Of a stretch of 64,000 bases of DNA, positions 7,945-16,042 are shown piece by piece. The position numbers and the translations under genes are program-made. Source of the stretch: Pedobacter aquatilis. GTDB taxonomy: Bacteria; Bacteroidota; Bacteroidia; Sphingobacteriales; Sphingobacteriaceae. The notes under the pieces were generated by a model. That model was not told where the DNA came from, made no database searches, and saw nothing but the letters and a program-made list of their open reading frames with translations. The stretch is taken from assembly GCF_030409415.1 (NCBI RefSeq), contig NZ_JAUFPW010000029.1, forward strand, positions 62,001-126,000, written 5' to 3'. The first letter of the stretch is position 1, and each line of letters opens with the position of its first letter.

Positions 7945-9135
7945 ATGGGAAAACAGAAATTTTATGATACTGCGATAAAGCAGGAACGGGTCATTTTAGT
8001 TGGGGTGGTTACACCTGGCGAAAAAGAAGAGCAAACGAAGGAATATTTGGATGAGCTTGCTTTTTTGGTTGATACTGCCGGTGGGAAAGTAGAGAAAGTT
8101 TTTACGCAAAAAATGCTGAAGCCAGAGCGTGCTACTTTTGTTGGTACGGGTAAGCTTGAGGAAATTAAGGCGTATGTAAAATCAGAAGAGATTGATACAG
8201 TGGTTTTTGATGATGAATTATCGCCATCGCAATTGCGTAATATTGATAGGGAATTAGGGGTAAAGGTTTTAGATAGAAGTAATTTAATCTTAGATATTTT
8301 TGCCAACAGAGCGCAAACTGCACAGGCTAAAACGCAGGTAGAATTGGCACAATTACAATACGTGCTGCCCCGTTTAACGGGTATGTGGACGCACTTAGAG
8401 CGTCAAAAAGGGGGTATTGGTATGCGAGGTCCGGGTGAAACGCAGATTGAGAGTGATAGAAGGATTATTTTAACTAAAATCTCTTTACTGAAAGAACGTT
8501 TAAGAAACATTGATAAACAAAATGAAACGCAGCGTAAAAATCGCGGTCAGTTAATTCGTGTAGCACTTGTAGGTTATACCAACGTTGGTAAATCAACCAT
8601 CATGAATATGCTTTCGAAATCGGAAGTATTTGCAGAAAATAAGCTTTTCGCTACACTTGATACGACGGTTAGAAAAGTAGTTATTGAAAATCTTCCTTTT
8701 CTTTTATCAGATACGGTTGGTTTTATCCGTAAACTTCCTCACCATTTGGTAGAATGTTTTAAATCTACTTTAGATGAAGTTCGTGAAGCCGATTTACTGG
8801 TTCATGTGGTTGATGTTTCGCATCCAAACTTTGAAGACCAAATTAATACCGTTAATGAAACTTTGAAAGATATCGGTGCAATTGATAAAGACATGATTTT
8901 GGTTTTTAATAAAATTGATGCCTATGTTTCTCCAGAAGTTGATGATGAAGATGACGATGGAAAATTAACGCTTGATGAATTTAAACGTAGCTGGATGAGC
9001 CATGATAAAATTCCGGTTTTGTTTATTTCGGCAACTGAAAAAGAAAACATAGAAGAGTTTAAAACATTATTATACGATAAGGTAAAAGCAGCGCATGTTG
9101 CAAGATATCCTTACGATAGTAATTTGTTATATTAG
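7945..9135 (+). CDS. hflX: GTPase HflX (ribosome-associated)
   Basis: A 396-residue GTPase of the HflX family that binds the 50S subunit and rescues or recycles stalled ribosomes under stress. The N-terminal HflX domain covers about residues 15-195 and includes the glycine-rich signature GGIGMRGPGETQIESDRR. The G domain follows with G1 GYTNVGKS (210-217), G3 DTVGF (256-260) and G4 NKID. Length is typical. It has its own promoter-like element and is followed, across a REP palindrome, by rbfA, so both neighbours act on ribosomes. Confidence 0.95.
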   Translation: MGKQKFYDTAIKQERVILVGVVTPGEKEEQTKEYLDELAFLVDTAGGKVEKVFTQKMLKPERATFVGTGKLEEIKAYVKSEEIDTVVFDDELSPSQLRNIDRELGVKVLDRSNLILDIFANRAQTAQAKTQVELAQLQYVLPRLTGMWTHLERQKGGIGMRGPGETQIESDRRIILTKISLLKERLRNIDKQNETQRKNRGQLIRVALVGYTNVGKSTIMNMLSKSEVFAENKLFATLDTTVRKVVIENLPFLLSDTVGFIRKLPHHLVECFKSTLDEVREADLLVHVVDVSHPNFEDQINTVNETLKDIGAIDKDMILVFNKIDAYVSPEVDDEDDDGKLTLDEFKRSWMSHDKIPVLFISATEKENIEEFKTLLYDKVKAAHVARYPYDSNLLY

Positions 9136-9148
9136 ATTAATTAAACTT

Positions 9149-9209
9149 TCATTGAGAGGTACGAAGCAATCTTTTAACAAATTAGATTGCTTCGTACCTC
9201 GCAATGACG
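9149..9209 (+). repeat. REP-like palindrome, copy 4
   Basis: The left arm reads TCATTGAGAGGTACGAAG; the right arm ends in CTCGCAATGACG. The right arm supplies an in-frame ATG (9204-9206) upstream of the real rbfA start. Confidence 0.85.
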
Positions 9210-9224
9210 ATAGATAAAAACATT

Positions 9225-9602
9225 ATGGAAAGTAAACGTCAGCAAAAATTTGCAGGAGTGCTACAAGTAGAGTTAGCACAGGTTTTTCAGCGTGAGGGTG
9301 CTGCATTTTTGCCAAATACATTGGTAACCATTACGCGAGTTCGCGTTTCGCCAGATTTGGCCGTTGCAAAAGTTTATTTAAGCTTTTTTAATACCAATAA
9401 CACAACACTTTCAATCAATACGGTTAATGCCCATGCCGGCGAAATCAGGTATAAATTGGGTTCAAGAATCCGCCATCAGGTTAGGGTTGTGCCAGAACTT
9501 ACTTTCTTTGTTGATGATACAAACGAATATGTTGAGCGAATGGATCATCTTTTCGATAAGATAGCAAAAGAACCAAGGCAACCAGACGAAGAAACTGAAT
9601 AG
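9225..9602 (+). CDS. rbfA: Ribosome-binding factor A
   Basis: About 125 residues, a KH-fold protein that binds the 30S subunit and helps 16S rRNA 5'-end maturation and cold adaptation. It begins MESKRQQKFAGVLQVELAQVF, continues with the conserved VTITRVRVSPDLAVAKVYLS region and ends with the ELTFFVDDT strand. I place the start at the ATG at 9225. An upstream in-frame ATG at 9204 adds only MTIDKNI, which is encoded by the arm of a REP palindrome and is not typical of the family. The M23-type peptidase gene follows 7 nt later. Confidence 0.93.
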   Translation: MESKRQQKFAGVLQVELAQVFQREGAAFLPNTLVTITRVRVSPDLAVAKVYLSFFNTNNTTLSINTVNAHAGEIRYKLGSRIRHQVRVVPELTFFVDDTNEYVERMDHLFDKIAKEPRQPDEETE

Positions 9603-9609
9603 TTTTCTA

Positions 9610-10302
9610 ATGCAAACTTTCGAAGAAGTTATTTTAGCCAATAAATCTGCAATAGGAAAAGTAATTGATTTCAACAAGGAAACTGATGCGCTTTTACCGC
9701 TCGATTTTACTGCAGCAAATACATCACTAACAGGTGAAATTTTAGCTGATACGGATTTGTTTTCAGACTGGATAAATCAACAGCTTAAAGATAAGAATGC
9801 AACATATGGCATTGGTGGTTATGATGAACATAGAACGATTTACACCAGAAGCGTACATTTTGATGCGGGTGAAGAACCCAGGCGATTGCACTTAGGTGTA
9901 GATATATGGGCGCCAGCTTTTACCCCGATTTATAATTTTTATGATGCAAGGGTGCACAGCTTTGCCAACAATAATAATTTCGGCGATTATGGCGCTACAA
10001 TAATCTTAACTTATCAAATCGATGGCTTTGAGTTTCATGTTTTGTATGGGCATTTAAGTCTGGCTTCGTTACATGGTTTAGAGGAAGGACAAATTATCCC
10101 GAAAGGAAAAGCTTTTGCAACTTTAGGCATTAAAGAAGAGAACGGTTTCTGGCCACCACATTTACATTTTCAAATTATAGAAAATATGAACGGTTTAAAG
10201 GGCGATTATCCAGGTGTGTGCAAGTTTTCTGAACGTGAAAAATATCTGGCTAATTGCCCAAATCCGAATTTGATTTTGAAGTGTAGCTTAATAATAGATT
10301 AA
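9610..10302 (+). CDS. M23-family metallopeptidase domain protein without signal peptide
   Basis: A 230-residue LytM/M23-type protein with all metal and catalytic positions: His94 and Asp98 in HLGVD, His148 in LYGHL, and His184/His186 in PHLHFQ. There is no signal peptide or membrane segment, so it appears cytoplasmic. The sequence around residues 66-100 (YGIGGYDEHRTIYTRS, then EPRRLHLGVDIW) resembles the M23-like domain found fused to class III aminotransferase and kinase domains in some bacteria and eukaryotes rather than peptidoglycan hydrolases. A role in the cytoplasm on a small molecule or peptide is possible. It lies 7 nt after rbfA and is probably cotranscribed. Confidence 0.8.
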   Translation: MQTFEEVILANKSAIGKVIDFNKETDALLPLDFTAANTSLTGEILADTDLFSDWINQQLKDKNATYGIGGYDEHRTIYTRSVHFDAGEEPRRLHLGVDIWAPAFTPIYNFYDARVHSFANNNNFGDYGATIILTYQIDGFEFHVLYGHLSLASLHGLEEGQIIPKGKAFATLGIKEENGFWPPHLHFQIIENMNGLKGDYPGVCKFSEREKYLANCPNPNLILKCSLIID

Positions 10303-10582
10303 ATTTTATTTTGTCTTGGCCAGACGGGCTCTTTTCTTTTGGCAGCGAAAGAAACAAAACTGTCGGCTTAAAATTTTTCTATTAAAGTCAGTAATAAGGG
10401 GTTGATACTGCTTCCCGAAAAATTTGTTAGGCCGATCTAAGTGAAACGGAGCTGCATTCGGAAGGCTTAATTAAACGTAAATAGTTTATTTCAAATATTT
10501 GATGTTATTGTTTTTAGGTGGCTTAAAATATCTTCATGAGTAAGCTTTTTAGTCTTTTAGCTTTTTTACGTAAATTAGATTG
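10303..10582 (+). other. Intergenic, repeat-like, no gene seen
   Basis: 280 nt without a credible frame. The first half (about 10313-10475) has a different base make-up from its surroundings, for example GGCCAGACGGGCTC and TTTTGGCAGCGAAAGAAAC, which reads like decayed interspersed-repeat sequence. A weak TATCTTCA near 10528 could be a -7 box for the next gene. Confidence 0.4.
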
Positions 10583-11236
10583 ATGAAGAAGTTGATTATT
10601 CTATGTTTTCTGTTCAGCAATATCTTTGCCTCGGCTCAGGTACAGTTTAAAAGCGGGCCTTCGGGTTTTGCCACTTTCTTAAAAAACAATACCATTTACC
10701 CAGCTTTCTCCAAACAAAATTGTATACAAGGCAGTGTGAGCATCAGCTTCAAATTGGATCAAAACGGTAAAGTTTATTCTTCAAAAATTACAAAAGGTAT
10801 CATCTCAGAATTGGATAATGAAGCCCTGAGGTTGGTTCGTTTAAGTAGCGGAAAATGGCAAGTTCCAAAAGGTTATGATACAACGGTTTCTGTTGTCGTT
10901 CCTGTAAACTTTAAGTTATCTGGCTATGGTTGCGAAAGGAAATCGAGTAACGAAATAAAGGCTTCTATTAATGCTTATTTAGCTGAGGAGGGATTAACTA
11001 ATGCAGTTATTAATTTTTATAAAAATAGAGATGCGGCCAAACCTGGACAAGAAAGTCAGATTTTGGCGATAAAATCTCAGTTGGGCATAGATGATGACTA
11101 TTTCGATTCGTTAATAACTACAGGGTTAAAGAAAATAAAACAAGGAGATAAACAGGGTGCTTGTGAAGATTTTACAATGGTTAAAAATCTAGGCAGCGAT
11201 AAAGCAGATGGTTATCTCACAAAATATTGCAAATAA
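10583..11236 (+). CDS. Secreted protein with TonB C-terminal-like domain
   Basis: A 217-residue exported protein. The signal peptide is MKKLIILCFLFSNIFASAQ; the next upstream in-frame start is only a TTG, so I use the ATG at 10583. Residues of about 25-115 resemble a TonB C-terminal domain (GSVSISFKLDQNGKVYSSKI, then ALRLVRLSSGKWQVP and VVVPVNFKL), without the N-terminal TM helix and Pro-rich linker of a real TonB. The C-terminal part (GLKKIKQGDKQGACEDF) looks like a single TPR-like helical hairpin. Such proteins are common in Bacteroidota and their role is unknown. It overlaps the next start by one nucleotide. Confidence 0.78.
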   Translation: MKKLIILCFLFSNIFASAQVQFKSGPSGFATFLKNNTIYPAFSKQNCIQGSVSISFKLDQNGKVYSSKITKGIISELDNEALRLVRLSSGKWQVPKGYDTTVSVVVPVNFKLSGYGCERKSSNEIKASINAYLAEEGLTNAVINFYKNRDAAKPGQESQILAIKSQLGIDDDYFDSLITTGLKKIKQGDKQGACEDFTMVKNLGSDKADGYLTKYCK

Positions 11237-11625
11237 TGCGTTTAACGGTTAGAATTTTTGCTCTTTTAGATATTATTAGTATTTGTTTATTGGCCCAACC
11301 TTTTTGGCAAATTATTACACATTTCAACGAAATTCCTGAAGAAACTCTATCTCAAATTAGGGTTATATTAACCTTACCGATGTTCCTGTTGCTGTTTGTT
11401 TCTGCCATTGGGTTAACTATGTATCGTAAGTTTGGTTTTATCGCTTATTACATTCAATTCCCGATACGGCTTGTAATCTGGGTTTTTTCAATAGGATTTG
11501 TTACACTTTTGCCAGAGTTATTAAACCTTAAAGAACTTTGGTTTGATGTCTTTTTTAAACTCTGCTTTATCGCAGAATTTTTTAGACTTTACTTTACGAT
11601 TAAAATTCATCGGGAGGAATTTTAG
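11236..11625 (+). CDS. Small membrane protein, unknown function
   Basis: About 129 residues with four hydrophobic stretches (roughly residues 6-22, 40-60, 72-95 and 105-122). The ATG at 11236 overlaps the TAA of the upstream gene as TAATG, the usual sign of translational coupling, and is preferred to a TTG nine bases earlier. I do not recognise the family. Confidence 0.7.
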   Translation: MRLTVRIFALLDIISICLLAQPFWQIITHFNEIPEETLSQIRVILTLPMFLLLFVSAIGLTMYRKFGFIAYYIQFPIRLVIWVFSIGFVTLLPELLNLKELWFDVFFKLCFIAEFFRLYFTIKIHREEF

Positions 11626-11673
11626 GTTAATACAATTTAAACTGCTTAAGCCAGATTAAGCCTGATGAAAATT

Positions 11674-12528
11674 CTAAACAATTACAGAAATTGCTGCAGG
11701 TAAAATTGAAGCTTCAACAGCATTTACTTTTCCAATGTATTCCCCATCAACCTGAAAATGCGCTTTATGCTTTGATGATATTTTGACATTTGAGGTTTGA
11801 AATACTTCTATTTTTTTTGGATTAAACGGAAGTTTGGTAAACCATATTTTTAAGATTTCTAAATACGAATAATCTTTTACAACAATTATCTCGAACAGTT
11901 CATCATCCAGTTTACCATCGGGATTAATTTTAAGTCCTGTTCCGTACATAGTTGCATTGGCAATAGCCACCATTGCAGCTTTAGATTTTACTTTTTCGCC
12001 TTTTAGCTCAAGCTCTACATCCATCCTTTTGTGATTCCATAGCGCATGCCAGGTTGCTTTTGCATACCCCCACATTCCGCGTTCCTGCAAACTATCAAAT
12101 CTTTTTACCAGATAAGCATTAAAACCTAAATCAGATAAGTGGATGCAGATTTCATTATTCAATTTAATAACGTGGATTTTCTTTGCTTCCCCATTTTCTA
12201 CAACTTGCAAAGCTTCCTCAATTTCTGTTGGAATCCCCAATTCTTTAGCCATTCCGTTCGCCGAGCCCGCCGGAATAATTCCAATAGGCGTATCAGAATT
12301 CAGCAGGCATTCGGCAACTAGTTTTAATGTACCATCGCCTCCAACAGCAATAACTTTATCTGCTTCTGATTGCTTAATTTTTGATTTTATTTTATCTATT
12401 GAACAATCTTCAGGCAGTTCAAATAAATCAATATCTGTATTTTTTCCTTTAAAATAGACCGAAATAACTTCTTTTAAGTCGATATCGTGACTACCTGAAC
12501 CAGGGTTAATAATGAATAATAATTTCAT
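11674..12528 (-). CDS. Diacylglycerol kinase family lipid kinase (YegS/DgkB-like)
   Basis: A 284-residue protein of the DAGK catalytic family, which phosphorylates diacylglycerol or a related lipid with ATP. It begins MKLLFIINPGSGS and carries the nucleotide-binding GGDGTLKLVAE, the following PIGIIPAGSANGMAKELGIP, and the C-terminal DGKLDDELFEIIVV and HFQVDGE strands. An in-frame ATG at 12552 would add eight residues (MQHNKLAF), but the family starts right at the Rossmann strand, so I choose 12528. It is divergent from an APP1-type phosphatase with only 59 nt between starts, a kinase and phosphatase acting on the same kind of lipid. Confidence 0.9.
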   Translation of the reverse strand: MKLLFIINPGSGSHDIDLKEVISVYFKGKNTDIDLFELPEDCSIDKIKSKIKQSEADKVIAVGGDGTLKLVAECLLNSDTPIGIIPAGSANGMAKELGIPTEIEEALQVVENGEAKKIHVIKLNNEICIHLSDLGFNAYLVKRFDSLQERGMWGYAKATWHALWNHKRMDVELELKGEKVKSKAAMVAIANATMYGTGLKINPDGKLDDELFEIIVVKDYSYLEILKIWFTKLPFNPKKIEVFQTSNVKISSKHKAHFQVDGEYIGKVNAVEASILPAAISVIV

Positions 12529-12587
12529 GAATGCCAGCTTATTGTGCTGCATTAAAACAACTAAACGTAAAGTCTGTTTTAAAATAG

Positions 12588-13562
12588 ATGAATAAATCGG
12601 CGAGTGTAAAAATATATCATGGCTATGGTCATACGCAAAATTTAGTGGTATATGGGCATGTTTTTAAACGCAAGGCAAAAAGCAACCAGATTTACAGCAA
12701 TAACTTATTTGTTAACATTGCTCATCTGCTTAAACTTTTCATTTTAAAGCCCTATCCATTTGTTAAAATTCGACTTCAATTTTTCGATCAAACCATTTAT
12801 AATAAAACAGAAGCCGATGGTTTTTTTAAGTTCGAGTGGAAAGCTACCAGGGATATTGATGCTGGTTGGCATTATGTAAAAGTTGAAGCCTTGGGCGATG
12901 ATAATGCCGTTATCTGTAGTGGTGAGGGTAAAGTTTATGTGCCGCACATCACGCAATATGCATTTATTTCTGATGTTGATGATACCGTAATGGTTTCTCA
13001 TTCGGCAACTATTGGCAGGCGGTTGCGGGAGCTTTTTATTAAAAATCCTCGCACCAGAAAAACTTTTCCCGACGCAGCGAGTCATTACCAGCAACTGGCT
13101 TTATCGCATACAAGAAGTGAGCAGCCAAATCCTTTTTTCTATGTGAGCAGTAGTGAATGGAATTTGTACGATTATTTATCAGAAACATTCAGATTTAATA
13201 AATTACCCAACGGTGCTTTCTTGCTTAATACTTTAAAAAGATGGAAAGATTTGGTGCGTACAGGCAAAACCGGGCATGAAGGTAAACTACTGAGGGTCAT
13301 GCGCATTCTGGATGCCTTCCCAAATCAAAAATTTGTGTTTTTTGGCGATAACTCTCAGCAAGATCCAACAATTTATACTTCAATTGCCGAGAAATATCCA
13401 GAGAATATCAAGGCGATATACATTCGTAATATCAGGCCGGAAAAGGAAACTGAAACCTTGACTTTGCTTGCCAAACTGGTCCCATATCAAATTCAGACTT
13501 GCCTTTTCAATAGCAGTTCAGAAGCGATTGAACACTCTAAAAAGATAGGGTTAATAAAATAG
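12588..13562 (+). CDS. APP1-family (DUF2183) phosphatidate phosphatase-like protein
   Basis: A 324-residue protein with the conserved APP1 catalytic domain. The HAD-type nucleophile motif DVDDT is at residues 129-133 (Asp129, Asp131), followed by YVSSSEWNLYDYL, the GKTGHEGKL lysine and a closing FFGDNSQQDPTIY acid motif. The N-terminal 120 residues form a beta-rich domain typical of the family. Fungal App1 is a Mg-dependent phosphatidate phosphatase that makes diacylglycerol; bacterial members are largely untested. It is divergent from a diacylglycerol-kinase-family gene, which supports a lipid phosphate role. No signal peptide. Confidence 0.85.
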   Translation: MNKSASVKIYHGYGHTQNLVVYGHVFKRKAKSNQIYSNNLFVNIAHLLKLFILKPYPFVKIRLQFFDQTIYNKTEADGFFKFEWKATRDIDAGWHYVKVEALGDDNAVICSGEGKVYVPHITQYAFISDVDDTVMVSHSATIGRRLRELFIKNPRTRKTFPDAASHYQQLALSHTRSEQPNPFFYVSSSEWNLYDYLSETFRFNKLPNGAFLLNTLKRWKDLVRTGKTGHEGKLLRVMRILDAFPNQKFVFFGDNSQQDPTIYTSIAEKYPENIKAIYIRNIRPEKETETLTLLAKLVPYQIQTCLFNSSSEAIEHSKKIGLIK

Positions 13563-13597
13563 ACTTTGGAGCGCAACTGCAGTGTTAATCGCTTGCG

Positions 13598-13656
13598 ATA
13601 GTCCCGCTTTCCTTTTCGCCATGAAAAATGGCTTCAATATAATCGGGGCTAATTAA
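13598..13656 (-). repeat. Bacteroidota GCCCCGAT...GCGGGAC element, copy B
   Basis: On the minus strand the element reads TTAGCCCCGAT, 9 nt, an internal hairpin (GCCAT-TTTTC-ATGGC, 13618-13632), 5 nt, then GGAAAGCGGGACTATCGC. The same layout with a different internal stem is found at 32130-32190. It lies between convergent genes. I recall similar elements in many Bacteroidota intergenic regions. Confidence 0.65.
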
Positions 13657-13689
13657 TTAGATTCATCGCATTTGGCAATAAGCAATTCG

Positions 13690-14058
13690 TTAAGAAATCG
13701 ATTTACCGAAAGGCGTAAAAGCTAAGTTCATTAACTTAAAATGCTGCCGCCCGAACGGAATGCCAACAATGGTAATGCAAAGCAAAATACCGAAGAACAA
13801 GTGTGTTAGTGCTATCCAAAAGCCACCGCAAAATATCCAGATTAAATTCATAATGGTTGATAAGCAACCTGTATTTGAAGAAGTATCGGTAATTTTTATG
13901 CCAAAGGGCGCCAAGCCAACTATTGCAAATTTGAAGCATTGAATGCCAAATGGAATGCCCACAATCGTTAAGCACAATATTAATCCACCAATAATATATT
14001 CGAAAAAGATGAAGATACCGCCGAAAATAATCCAGATAATATTGCCTATAAAATTCAT
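13690..14058 (-). CDS. YccF domain-containing inner membrane protein
   Basis: A 122-residue membrane protein made of two YccF-type repeats. Each has the pattern LCLTIVGIPFGIQCFK or LCITIVGIPFGRQHFK, ending in a P-F-G motif (LAPFGIKI, FTPFGKSI). Hydrophobic helices cover most of the length. The YccF domain is widespread and of unknown function. The start ATG precedes the first membrane segment directly. Convergent with the APP1-family gene. Confidence 0.85.
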   Translation of the reverse strand: MNFIGNIIWIIFGGIFIFFEYIIGGLILCLTIVGIPFGIQCFKFAIVGLAPFGIKITDTSSNTGCLSTIMNLIWIFCGGFWIALTHLFFGILLCITIVGIPFGRQHFKLMNLAFTPFGKSIS

Positions 14059-14225
14059 TGTATATTAGTTTTTATTTATTTAGACTGCATTTTTTTCGGC
14101 AGCATACTTTCCAATTCCGTCATTGGTTATTTTAAGATAATACAAATACAATTTTGTTACAGATGGCATGAAACAGCGCAACATAATTTCTTTATTTTAG
14201 GATACACACAAAATGAAACCTTATT

Positions 14226-14579
14226 ATGAAAAAAATTATCCTCCTGGCGACAGCTGTCGCCTGCTTTGCGCTACCCGGTGCAAAGGCCCAAACTGTTAAT
14301 GGCGTTCGACTAAGTGAAATTCATGCTGATTTTATTGAAATTAAAGGTTCTGGTAGGCCATTTTCAGATAAAACCCTAATCTCAATAGAATATGGTCAGG
14401 TTGTTCAAGATTATAACAGCGTGGTTGTAAAAGATGATTCTGGCAAGCGTATGGAATTTAATTCAACTATCGATTTTTTAAACAAATTCAAAAACTACGG
14501 CTATGAGCTTTTTCGGGTGTATTCAGAGCAAGCTGGAAAAGATTCGAGCAGACCTGTTTATCTAATGAAAAGGAAATAA
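14226..14579 (+). CDS. Small secreted protein, unknown function
   Basis: A 117-residue protein with a clear signal peptide (cleavage after about residue 21, PGAKAQ). The mature part of about 95 residues is hydrophilic and predicted to mix strands and helix (LISIEYGQVVQDYNSVVVKD). I do not recognise the family. It ends well before a hairpin at 14646-14676 and stands alone. Confidence 0.75.
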   Translation: MKKIILLATAVACFALPGAKAQTVNGVRLSEIHADFIEIKGSGRPFSDKTLISIEYGQVVQDYNSVVVKDDSGKRMEFNSTIDFLNKFKNYGYELFRVYSEQAGKDSSRPVYLMKRK

Positions 14580-14645
14580 CGATTTGGCTTTTAAGTACAT
14601 TGTTTCTTCGTTTTACTTAAGTTAAATAAACCTGATAGCAATGAA

Positions 14646-14676
14646 AACGCCAACAATTTTTTCTATTGTTGGCGTT
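14646..14676. terminator. Hairpin between convergent genes, possible terminator
   Basis: A perfect 12-bp stem (AACGCCAACAAT with ATTGTTGGCGTT) and a 7-nt loop. T-rich tract quality is poor on the plus strand and slightly better on the minus strand, so it may serve the DUF1501 gene or act bidirectionally. Confidence 0.55.
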
Positions 14677-14751
14677 GTAATGTATAGCAGGGCTGCTGCA
14701 ACCGATTAACCACAGTTTTTGCTTTCCAAAATCTAAAATCTACATGTTTTT

Positions 14752-14813
14752 CGTCATTGCGAGGCACGAAGCAATCTGATACGCTTGAGATTGCTTCGTG
14801 CCTCGCAATGACG
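14752..14813 (+). repeat. REP-like palindrome, copy 5 (perfect)
   Basis: Two perfect 26-nt arms (14752-14777 and 14788-14813) with a 10-nt loop. Compared with copy 2 the arms carry a paired change: GAGGCACGAAG with CTTCGTGCCTC instead of GAGGTACGAAG with CTTCGTACCTC, so the stem is kept. Confidence 0.9.
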
Positions 14814-14832
14814 ATTTTAACCAATGAATATT

Positions 14833-16032
14833 CTATATAAAATCCAAAGTGTTAAACTTTTTATTTAAAATATCTGCATTGTTTACATCCAGCCATTTAT
14901 CTAAAATAGTACCATAAACCTGACGGAAATCTAACTGGTATTTTAAATCTCCGGTATCTAAATCGCCAAGATTTGGAGCGCTATTAAAAATTCCTTGTTT
15001 TTTTAACCGGCCACCAAAAATGAACATATTATTTGCAGTGCCGTGGTCGGTTCCATTACTTGCATTTTGCTCAACGCGACGGCCAAATTCAGAGAAAGTA
15101 ACAACTAATGTATCATCTAATTTGTTATTATTTTTTAAATCTTTCAGAAATGCAGCCATGCCTTCGCTATATTGCTTTAGTAAGTTTCCTTGTTGATTTA
15201 GTTGATTTACATGTGTATCAAATCCACTCAAAGAAACATAATAAACCCTGGTTTTTAATCCTGAAGAAATAAATTTGGAAACCGTTTTTAGCTGATTTGC
15301 AAAACCAGATTGCGGATAAGTTGCGGTGTTTTTATAAACCTTTGAAGTGTTTTGAATGTAACTGGCCGACGAAGATGTTTCAATCATGGTTTTGTACAAG
15401 TAACCTAAATTATCCTCATCTAAATGCTCCTTATCGTTTTGCAACATGGCTTTAAAAAAAGGGTCGTTTGTGTTGCGAAATAAGGCAGCAGGGTCTTTTA
15501 AAGCAATTCCCTTTTTAGTCATGCCTTTCATTGCCAGTGAAAGTGAATCATCAACTTCAATGGCCGTGTAAGGAAATTTGCAAGTTTGGCAATTGCTGTC
15601 CAGGTATCTTCCAATCCATCCGGTAGATAAGAATTGATTGCTGTCGCTTCCGGTTTGCCAAATATCCATTGAACGGAAATGCGAACGATCTGGATTTGGA
15701 TAGCCAACATCGTTGATAATCGTCATCCAGCCCTGGTCGTGAATTTCTTGCAACGCTGCCATGTTTGGGTTTAAACCCTGCATGTCATTAAGCTTAATTA
15801 CATCTTCAGGTTTAATAGCAATGCTTTTCCGCTTTTGATAGTAAACATCATTTCCAAAAGGTACAACGGTATTTAAACCATCATTTCCACCAGAAAGCTG
15901 TACTACTACGAGGTTCTTGTACAAACTTAATTCATCCAGCGCCATTGCTTCAAGCGGTTTCATAAAAGCCGGCACAAAAAGCGAACCTGCGGCAACAAAA
16001 CCAGAATTTCTTAAAAAATTTCTCCTGTTCAT
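14833..16032 (-). CDS. DUF1501 domain-containing exported protein
   Basis: A 399-residue member of DUF1501, which belongs to the alkaline-phosphatase-like/sulfatase-like superfamily by fold. The N-terminus MNRRNFLRNSGFVAAGSLFV is a twin-arginine-type signal, so export in folded form is likely. Motifs include LSGGNDGLNTVVPFGND, the SHFRSMDIWQTG segment, a GFDTHVNQ segment and TFSEFGRRVEQNASNGTDHG. It starts 10 nt after the stop of a DUF1800 gene; the two families are nearly always encoded together. The substrate is unknown. Confidence 0.9.
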   Translation of the reverse strand: MNRRNFLRNSGFVAAGSLFVPAFMKPLEAMALDELSLYKNLVVVQLSGGNDGLNTVVPFGNDVYYQKRKSIAIKPEDVIKLNDMQGLNPNMAALQEIHDQGWMTIINDVGYPNPDRSHFRSMDIWQTGSDSNQFLSTGWIGRYLDSNCQTCKFPYTAIEVDDSLSLAMKGMTKKGIALKDPAALFRNTNDPFFKAMLQNDKEHLDEDNLGYLYKTMIETSSSASYIQNTSKVYKNTATYPQSGFANQLKTVSKFISSGLKTRVYYVSLSGFDTHVNQLNQQGNLLKQYSEGMAAFLKDLKNNNKLDDTLVVTFSEFGRRVEQNASNGTDHGTANNMFIFGGRLKKQGIFNSAPNLGDLDTGDLKYQLDFRQVYGTILDKWLDVNNADILNKKFNTLDFI

Positions 16033-16042
16033 ATCTTTAAGT

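Noticed and set aside
12553..12587. N-terminal extension of the lipid kinase beyond its start, as part of the divergent spacer
   Set aside because: The ATG at 12552 is possible but adds residues before the first Rossmann strand and leaves only 35 nt for two promoters; 12528 is preferred.
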